Source: Candidatus Alistipes excrementipullorum
GTDB taxonomy: Bacteria > Bacteroidota > Bacteroidia > Bacteroidales > Rikenellaceae
NCBI GenBank assembly: GCA_019113665.1
Contig: DXGW01000123.1
Coordinates: 1-18,878 of the forward strand
Direction of reading: 5' to 3'
Length of the DNA: 18,878 nt
Shown: positions 14,202 to 18,878 of the stretch, piece by piece
Layout: each line of letters begins with the position of its first letter
Numbering within the stretch: the first letter of the stretch is position 1
Made by a program: the position numbers and the translations under genes
Notes under the pieces: model-generated
The model's input: the letters and a program-made list of their open reading frames with translations, nothing else
The model's database searches: none
Told to the model about the DNA's origin: nothing

Positions 14202-14900
14202 ATGAAAATCCTGATTGTCGAAGACGAACCATCGCTGCGCGAAATAATGTCCAGGGCCCTGACCCAGGAGCACTACGTCGTGGAGACCGCCTCCACGTTC
14301 GCCGAAGCCGACGCCAAAATCGCCGGATACGACTATGACTGCATACTGCTCGACATAATGCTGCCCGACGGAAACGGACTGCGGCTGCTCGAACATGTCA
14401 AGCAGTTGCGAAAACGCGAAAACGTGATAATAATCTCGGCCCGGAACTCCATCGAGGACAAGGTCGAGGGTCTCGACATCGGCGCCGACGACTATCTGCC
14501 CAAACCTTTCCACATGGCCGAACTCCTGGCCCGCATCAAGAGCGTCATGCGCCGCGGACGCGACGGATACGGACGCGACATAACGATGGGCAACGTCGCC
14601 CTCGACCCCGAAAGCCGCCGCGTAAGCGTCGCCGGCCGCGACCTGCCCCTGCTGAAAAAGGAGTTCGACATACTCTCCTATTTCATGACGCGCCCGAACC
14701 ATATCGTCGACAAGGCTGCCCTCGCCGAAGCCGTCTGGGGCGACCACGCCGACGAGGCCGACAACTACCAGTTCGTCTACGCACAGATCAAGAACCTGCG
14801 CCGCAAGCTCGAAGAGGCCGGCTCCGACATCGAAATAAAGGCCGTCTACGGCTTCGGCTACAAACTCGCCGCCGCAGATAAAAACGACCCCGACAAATGA
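14202..14900 (+). CDS. OmpR/PhoB-family response regulator
   Basis: This 232-residue DNA-binding regulator has a receiver domain at about 1-115: acidic pocket E7/D8 (VEDEP), phosphoacceptor D51 (LLDIMLPDG), S79 in IIISARN, and K101 in LPKPF. The C-terminal winged helix (about 130-225) has EFDILSYFM, VWGDHADEADNYQFVYAQI, LRRKLEE and the wing KAVYGFGYKL, typical of OmpR/PhoB proteins. The start is the only ATG giving the canonical MKILIVEDE. Its stop overlaps the kinase start by 4 nt (ATGA), so the two are co-translated partners. A candidate binding site precedes its own start and the PepSY-like gene at 16284, suggesting autoregulation and control of the downstream genes (inference). The stimulus is unknown. 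Confidence 0.95.
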   Translation: MKILIVEDEPSLREIMSRALTQEHYVVETASTFAEADAKIAGYDYDCILLDIMLPDGNGLRLLEHVKQLRKRENVIIISARNSIEDKVEGLDIGADDYLPKPFHMAELLARIKSVMRRGRDGYGRDITMGNVALDPESRRVSVAGRDLPLLKKEFDILSYFMTRPNHIVDKAALAEAVWGDHADEADNYQFVYAQIKNLRRKLEEAGSDIEIKAVYGFGYKLAAADKNDPDK

Positions 14901-16171
14901 AACTCATATACAGAATAGCACTGCGACTCTCGCTGGCCCTGTTGCCCATAATGGCAATATGGGCCGCAGTCTTCTATTTCATGCTGGTCGACGAGATCAA
15001 CGACGAATCGGACGACGCACTCGAAAACTACTCCGAGCTCATCATCTCGCGAATGCTCTCGGGCCGCGCGCTGCCTCCGCTCAACGACGGGTCGAACAAC
15101 AGCTATACAATCGTGCCCGTAGACGAGGAGTATGCCGCCGGACACGCCAGCATAGAGTATTACGACGCCGAGATATTCATTCCCGAAAAGCACGAAACCG
15201 AACCGGCCCGAATTATGACCACCGTATTCAGCGACAATGACGGCATATTCTACGAGCTGAAGGTGGCCATGCCTACGTTCGAGCGTGAGGACCTCATAAA
15301 GTCGATACTCTACAGCATGGTGACGCTCTACCTGCTGCTGATGGTGACCATCATCGCCGTGACCATACTCGTATTCTACCGCAGCATGCGCCCGCTCTAT
15401 GCGCTGCTCGCATGGCTCGACGGATTCTCGCCCGGCAGACACAACGCCCCCGTACCGGACAATACCGACATCGACGAGTTCCGCCGCCTCAACAGCGCCG
15501 CACAACGCGCCGCCGAACGTACCGAAAAACTGTTCGAACAGCAGAAACAGTTCATCGGAAACGCCTCGCACGAACTGCAGACCCCGCTGGCCGTAATCGG
15601 CAACAGGCTCGAATGGCTGCTCGACAACACGAACCCCGACCGTACGCAGACCGACGAACTGCTCAAGATGCAGAAAACCCTGCGCCATATCGTGAAGCTG
15701 AACCGCACGCTGCTGCTGCTCACGCGCATCGATAACGGACAGTTCCCCGAGAGTTCGCAGGTGGACATAGCCGCCACCGTCGGCTCCGAGGTCGAGACCT
15801 ATGACGAGATATACGCACAGGCGCACGGACTGACATGCCGCGTCGCGATAGACGCACCGCTCACCGTATGTATGAACGAATCGCTCGCCCTGACACTGGT
15901 GACGAACCTGCTCAAGAACGCATACGTCCACTCGCCCGAAAACGGAAACATAGAGGTAACCGTCGGCAGGCGCACGCTGACCGTGGCAAATGACGGTGCG
16001 GCCCCGCTCGATGCCGAACACATATTCGACCGGTTCCACCAGGGAGCCAAAAAGGAGGGCTCGACAGGCCTCGGCCTGGCCATAGTCAGCGCAATATGCC
16101 GATACTACAACCTCGGCATACGCTACCGCTTCGTCGACGGAAAGCATACGTTCACGGTAACGTGGCCGTAA
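14897..16171 (+). CDS. Membrane sensor histidine kinase
   Basis: This 424-residue kinase is the partner of the regulator, with which it overlaps by 4 nt. TM1 is at about 8-31 (LSLALLPIMAIWAAVFYFML) and TM2 at about 137-161, enclosing a sensor loop of about 105 residues with no family I recognise. After TM2, RSMRPLYALLAWLDGF resembles a degenerate HAMP linker. The DHp helix has the H-box with phospho-His225 in ASHELQTPLAVI. The ATPase domain has the N-box (NLLKNAYVHS, N337/N341), G1 (VANDG, around N365/D366), F-box (IFDRFHQG) and G2 (STGLGLAIV, 389-397). The genes immediately downstream encode periplasmic or surface PepSY-like proteins, as is common for envelope-sensing systems, which suggests that they are outputs or modulators (inference). 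Confidence 0.94.
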   Translation: MKLIYRIALRLSLALLPIMAIWAAVFYFMLVDEINDESDDALENYSELIISRMLSGRALPPLNDGSNNSYTIVPVDEEYAAGHASIEYYDAEIFIPEKHETEPARIMTTVFSDNDGIFYELKVAMPTFEREDLIKSILYSMVTLYLLLMVTIIAVTILVFYRSMRPLYALLAWLDGFSPGRHNAPVPDNTDIDEFRRLNSAAQRAAERTEKLFEQQKQFIGNASHELQTPLAVIGNRLEWLLDNTNPDRTQTDELLKMQKTLRHIVKLNRTLLLLTRIDNGQFPESSQVDIAATVGSEVETYDEIYAQAHGLTCRVAIDAPLTVCMNESLALTLVTNLLKNAYVHSPENGNIEVTVGRRTLTVANDGAAPLDAEHIFDRFHQGAKKEGSTGLGLAIVSAICRYYNLGIRYRFVDGKHTFTVTWP

Positions 16172-16203
16172 AAAAATGACGGATATGCGATTTTTTCCGG
16201 AAA

Positions 16204-16238
16204 TTTCAATTTCGTTTCAGATTCGTGCATAAACTTTG
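16204..16238 (+). promoter_or_regulatory. TTTCA triple-repeat element and -7 box of the PepSY-like genes
   Basis: TTTCAATTTCGTTTCA (16204-16219) has the same 6-then-5-nt spacing as the element before the response regulator. It is followed by an 11-nt gap and AAACTTTG (16231-16238), preceded by T, giving TAAACTTTG as a -7 box with one extra base. The next bases are CAC in both copies. The predicted transcript starts near 16243, leaving a leader of about 40 nt. The element occupies the usual -33 region, as expected for an activator-dependent promoter. Confidence 0.6.
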
Positions 16239-16283
16239 CACTCGAAAGGAACAATTTGTTTAACCGATTTTTTTGAAAAAGAC

Positions 16284-16724
16284 ATGAAAAAGCTCATTAT
16301 TCTTGCTACCGCAATGCTCATCGCAGGTTCGTTCCAGGCAAAGGCCGACAACGACCGCATAATCAAGTTCAACGAACTGCCCGCAGCCGCACAGCAGTTC
16401 ACCCGGAAGTACTTCCCCAACGAGAAGGTCGCTTACACCAAAATGGAACGCGACTTCCTGGAGGTGCAGTACGAGGTGATGTTCTCGAACGGCTCGAAGG
16501 TGGAGTTCCTCAAGAACGGCGAATGGAAAGACGTCGACTGCAAGTACAACTCCGTACCCGCCGAACTCGTACCCGCACAGATCGCCTCGTATGTGGAGCA
16601 GAACTACAAGGGTGCTGCCATCGTGCAGATCGACCGCGACACCCGCGACTATGAGGTGAAACTCACAAACGGACTCGAACTGACGTTCGACCTGCGGTTC
16701 AACATCATCGACATCGACGACTGA
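16284..16724 (+). CDS. Secreted small PepSY-like (DUF2874-type) protein
   Basis: The ATG at 16284 gives a 146-residue protein with a clean signal peptide (MKKLIILATAMLIAGSFQAKA, cut before D22). The longer in-frame start at 16236 would bury the signal peptide and overlap the promoter. The mature part has two alternating half-units: FNELPAAAQQFTRKYFPNEKV with the strand YEVMFSNGSKVEFLKNGEW, then VPAELVPAQIASYVEQNY with YEVKLTNGLELTFDLRF. This is the PepSY-like pattern found in Bacteroidota periplasmic proteins. Members of the wider family are thought to bind or inhibit periplasmic proteins, but no function is established for this group. The TTTCA element upstream links it to the two-component system. 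Confidence 0.85.
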   Translation: MKKLIILATAMLIAGSFQAKADNDRIIKFNELPAAAQQFTRKYFPNEKVAYTKMERDFLEVQYEVMFSNGSKVEFLKNGEWKDVDCKYNSVPAELVPAQIASYVEQNYKGAAIVQIDRDTRDYEVKLTNGLELTFDLRFNIIDIDD

Positions 16725-16764
16725 TACAACCCGAAAACATTCATTAACCAAACAGTTGACCCCC

Positions 16765-18012
16765 ATGAAAAAGATCATCTTCATTCTGGCCGGCTGCGCG
16801 GCAATGCTGGCGACCGGCTGTGACAAGAACGACAACGGATCAGACCGTTTCCAGGCAAGCGCCCAGGCTCAGGCCGCCCTTATCGAGATGTATCCAGATG
16901 CCACCGACATCGCGTGGCATGCCAAAAACGGATATGCCGTGGCCAACTTCAGGACAGGAAATTCGTCCGGCACAAACTCGGCATGGTTCGACAACGGCGG
17001 CGCATGGTACATGACCGAAACCGAAATCACCTTCGACCAGCTCCCCGAAGCCGTGAAAACGGCATTCAATGCGAGCGAATATGCCTCGTGGAGAGTCGAT
17101 GACGTCGACAAACTCGAACGCGAAGGCGTGGAGACCATCTACGTAATCGAGGCCGAAGGCCGTATTGTCTACGGCGTAGAGACCGACGTAGACCTCTACT
17201 ACTCGCCCGACGGCGTGCTCGTGAAGAAGACCGTCGACGCCGACGACGACTACGACTACGGAGACTTTATTCCGGCACAGCCCTCGCAGGGTATCGACGC
17301 ATACATCGCAGCAAACTACCCCGATGCGCGCATCATCGACATAGACCGTGAAAACGGCATGACCGAAGTGGAGATACTCGACGGCAGCGTATGCCGCGAA
17401 CTGCTCTTCGACCCGGCCGAAAACTGGCTCTACACCAAAACCGAAGTGCGCAGCACAGACGTTCCCCAGAACGTAATGCAGGCTCTCGAATCGTCGGAGT
17501 ACGCCGCATACCGCATCGACGACATCGACTTCTACCAGACTCCCGAAGGCGAATTCTACCGCTTCGACCTCGAATCGCCGGCAGGTGACGTCAAGATCGA
17601 CATTACGCCCGACGGATCGCTCTCGGAGGCTGCCGACGACGACTACGAAGGCAACGGTGCGATGGTGGACCAGGCCGTGGCCGACTTCATCGCCGCAAAG
17701 TACCCCGGTGCCGTGATCCGCGAATACGACTACGACGACGGTCTGCTCGAAGTGGAGATACTGCACGACGGCCGCGAAAAGAGCGTCTTCTTCAACGGCG
17801 CCAAAGAGTGGGTCTCGACCGAATGGGACGTGCGCCGCAACGAACTGCCCGCAGCCGTAACCGACGCACTGGCCGCATCGCAGTACGCATCGTACCGGAT
17901 CGACGACATCGAGTATGTACAGAACCCCTCGGGCGAGTACTATGCACTCGAACTCGAACAGGGTGACCGCGAAGTGAAGCTGCGCATAACGGCCGACGGT
18001 ACAATCCTCTGA
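16765..18012 (+). CDS. Lipoprotein with three tandem PepSY-like units
   Basis: From the ATG at 16765 it encodes 415 residues; a TTG three codons upstream is less likely. The lipobox has Cys19 (LATGC), followed by DKNDNGSD. Three related units are visible at about 31-125, 172-280 and 300-415. Each has a helix ending in YPDA/YPGA (EMYPDATDI, ANYPDARII, AKYPGAVIR), a strand with VEILDG or VEILHDG, a LP or VP helix start with a SEYA or SQYA ending (SEYASWRVDD, SEYAAYRIDD, SQYASYRIDD), and a final acidic strand. The protein is very acidic (DDDYDYGD, AADDDYEG linkers). It lies 40 nt after the single-unit PepSY-like gene and before a strong terminator, so it probably forms one operon with it under the two-component system. 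Ligand unknown. Confidence 0.85.
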   Translation: MKKIIFILAGCAAMLATGCDKNDNGSDRFQASAQAQAALIEMYPDATDIAWHAKNGYAVANFRTGNSSGTNSAWFDNGGAWYMTETEITFDQLPEAVKTAFNASEYASWRVDDVDKLEREGVETIYVIEAEGRIVYGVETDVDLYYSPDGVLVKKTVDADDDYDYGDFIPAQPSQGIDAYIAANYPDARIIDIDRENGMTEVEILDGSVCRELLFDPAENWLYTKTEVRSTDVPQNVMQALESSEYAAYRIDDIDFYQTPEGEFYRFDLESPAGDVKIDITPDGSLSEAADDDYEGNGAMVDQAVADFIAAKYPGAVIREYDYDDGLLEVEILHDGREKSVFFNGAKEWVSTEWDVRRNELPAAVTDALAASQYASYRIDDIEYVQNPSGEYYALELEQGDREVKLRITADGTIL

Positions 18013-18044
18013 CGCCACAGCCGGGCAGTGACGGCCCCGGAGTG

Positions 18045-18142
18045 CCAAAACCGGGAGGCAGGTCCGGAATACGCAACAGGCGGGACCGGATAACCAAAAC
18101 CGGCAGGCAGGCACGCAATACGGAGCAGGCACGCACGCTGGC
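18045..18142. repeat. Imperfect 49-bp tandem repeat in the 3' untranslated region
   Basis: Two copies start at 18045 and 18094 with CCAAAACCGG, then (C/G)AGGCAGG, CG(G/C)AATACG and CAGGC in register. About 31 of the first 37 positions agree, and the copies then diverge. A weaker echo (GAGACCGGCAAAC) follows to about 18160. The region 18013-18220 has no gene that I can support. Confidence 0.7.
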
Positions 18143-18220
18143 GAGACCGGCAAACAGATTCCGGAACGCATGATGCGGCAAGCACGGCAGGCCGCCACGG
18201 CAAAACACACACAGACAAAA

Positions 18221-18254
18221 AGTCCGCCCCACGGCAACGGGGCGGGCTTTTTTT
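18221..18254 (+). terminator. Strong rho-independent terminator of the PepSY-like operon
   Basis: A 10-bp stem (18221-18230 with 18239-18248, one G-U pair) has an 8-nt loop and runs into seven Ts at 18248-18254. An A-run at 18217-18221 on the other side makes it potentially bidirectional. It isolates the thioredoxin unit from the upstream operon. Confidence 0.85.
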
Positions 18255-18289
18255 GTCGCCGCCGGAAGGAGGTTTTCATCTTTCCCGAA

Positions 18290-18338
18290 ATATTTTCCAT
18301 TGGAAATTTGTTTCTTTGGAAAATATATCATACCTTTG
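18290..18338 (+). promoter_or_regulatory. Consensus promoter with operator-like palindromes before the thioredoxin gene
   Basis: TTTG (18307-18310), a 20-nt spacer and TACCTTTG (18331-18338) match the Bacteroidota promoter consensus exactly, with a start near 18344. It overlaps two nested inverted repeats. TTTCCA-T-TGGAAA at 18294-18306 abuts the -33 box. ATATTTTCC at 18290-18298 pairs with GGAAAATAT at 18318-18326, extendable to 12-bp arms with one mismatch. A regulator bound here would cover the promoter. The start near 18344 also argues against the ATG at 18347 as the translation start. Confidence 0.7.
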
Positions 18339-18373
18339 TACCGTTGATGAAACAAAACATCAATGCAACGCAA

Positions 18374-18841
18374 ATGACATACACGAAAAAAATCATCATG
18401 ACGCTCGCAACGGCTGCACTGGTATTCGCCTCGGCAACCGTCTCGGCAAGCGACAACAACAAAAAAAAGCAGAACAACATGAAAACCATCGAACTGACCA
18501 AAGCCGACTTCCTCGCTAAAGTCGCCGACTTCGAGAATAACCCCTCGCAGTGGATATACAAGGGTGACAAACCCGCAATAGTCGATTTCTACGCCCCCTG
18601 GTGCGGACCCTGCAAAATGGTGGCCCCGATACTCGAGGAGCTCGCCGCCGAATACGACGGACAGATCGTCATCTACAAGGTCAACACAATGAACGAACAG
18701 GAACTCGCAGCCGACTTCGGAATACGCTCGATTCCCTCGCTGCTCTTCATTCCGATGAACGGCAAACCGCAGATGGCCCAGGGCGCAATGGGCAAGGAGG
18801 ACTTCAAGCGCATAATCGACTCCGTACTGCTCGGCAAATAA
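18374..18841 (+). CDS. Exported thioredoxin
   Basis: The ATG at 18374 gives 155 residues. It is preferred over 18347, which lies almost on the predicted transcription start, and over longer frames that cross the terminator. Residues 1-25 are a signal peptide (KKIIMTLATAALVFASATVSA). After a Lys/Asn-rich linker comes a normal thioredoxin fold with the active site WCGPC (76-80, in FYAPWCGPCKM) and the cis-Pro loop IRSIPSLLF. Thioredoxins reduce disulfides; an exported one probably maintains or transfers redox equivalents in the periplasm. M36 (MKTIELT) would be the start of a cytoplasmic form, so an internal start giving two locations is possible. Another gene begins 10 nt after its stop, so the thioredoxin is probably the first gene of an operon. 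Confidence 0.93.
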   Translation: MTYTKKIIMTLATAALVFASATVSASDNNKKKQNNMKTIELTKADFLAKVADFENNPSQWIYKGDKPAIVDFYAPWCGPCKMVAPILEELAAEYDGQIVIYKVNTMNEQELAADFGIRSIPSLLFIPMNGKPQMAQGAMGKEDFKRIIDSVLLGK

Positions 18842-18851
18842 CAGTCAAGTC

Positions 18852-18878
18852 ATGAAAAAAAGGATCTTTATGGCGGCA
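18852..18878 (+). CDS. Start of an unknown gene, cut by the window end
   Basis: An ATG 10 nt after the thioredoxin stop opens MKKRIFMAA, a typical signal-peptide beginning. Only nine codons are present, so no function can be assigned. Spacing suggests co-transcription with the thioredoxin gene. Confidence 0.55.

Noticed and set aside
14055..14747. Upstream extension of the GH13 open frame to 795 residues
   Set aside because: The extension is antisense to the response regulator. The signal peptide beginning at 14054 marks the real start.
14858..16147. 429-residue - strand frame opposite the histidine kinase
   Set aside because: Shadow frame. The kinase on the + strand has complete H, N, F and G boxes.
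16840..18300. 486-residue - strand frame opposite the PepSY-like lipoprotein
   Set aside because: It runs through a strong terminator and shows no domain. The + strand has a lipobox and three repeats.
18170..18373. Longer N-terminus for thioredoxin (starts at 18170 or 18347)
   Set aside because: The first would be translated through the terminator and promoter. The second lies on the predicted transcription start. The ATG at 18374 gives a clean signal peptide.

Overview
The window reads as chromosomal DNA of a GC-rich Bacteroidota gut-type bacterium. Alistipes/Rikenellaceae is my best guess, by inference only. The evidence is a SusD-family gene, several Bacteroidota-type lipoproteins (Cys followed by acidic or Lys/Asp-rich residues), DUF4988-type N-termini, promoters of the TTTG-N19-21-TAnnTTTG type, and no obvious Shine-Dalgarno sequences.

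Left part (1-11634), all on the + strand. The 3' end of a susD-like gene is followed by a secreted S1/P1-type nuclease and three large tandem paralogous surface lipoproteins, with gaps of only 18-30 nt. A strong hairpin follows, then a lipoprotein glycerophosphodiester phosphodiesterase (GDPD). The three lipoproteins share a DUF4988-like N-terminus and a Cys/Asn/Gly-rich repeat region (GLUG-like, probably a beta-helix), but their extra modules differ. The first ends in a phosphodiester glycosidase (NAGPA/DUF2233-like) domain, the second carries an internal BACON-like domain and no enzyme, and the third ends in a DUF4886 SGNH-hydrolase-like domain. Three of the enzymes (S1/P1 nuclease, NAGPA, GDPD) belong to families that attack phosphodiesters. 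The locus therefore looks like a polysaccharide-utilisation-type system for a phosphodiester-containing polymer, such as teichoic-acid-like, phosphoglycan or GPI-like material, or nucleic acid. This is the most interesting hypothesis in the window.

Middle (11635-14054). A 725-bp stretch without a convincing protein gene holds several perfect hairpins, a 14-bp direct repeat, and a near-ideal leftward promoter about 240 nt upstream of a leftward terminator. This suggests an undescribed small RNA. Next is a leftward secreted GH13 alpha-amylase-family gene with its own terminator.

Right part (14055-18878), all on the + strand. An OmpR-type response regulator and a histidine kinase overlap by ATGA. 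They are followed by a small PepSY-like secreted protein and a lipoprotein with three PepSY-like units. The same 16-nt element (three TTTCA units with 6- then 5-nt spacing) lies 11 nt upstream of a -7-like box in front of both the regulator and the first PepSY-like gene. I infer that it is the response-regulator binding site and that the PepSY-like genes are its targets. After an imperfect 49-bp repeat and a strong terminator come an operator-like palindrome, a consensus promoter, an exported thioredoxin, and the first codons of another gene running off the end.
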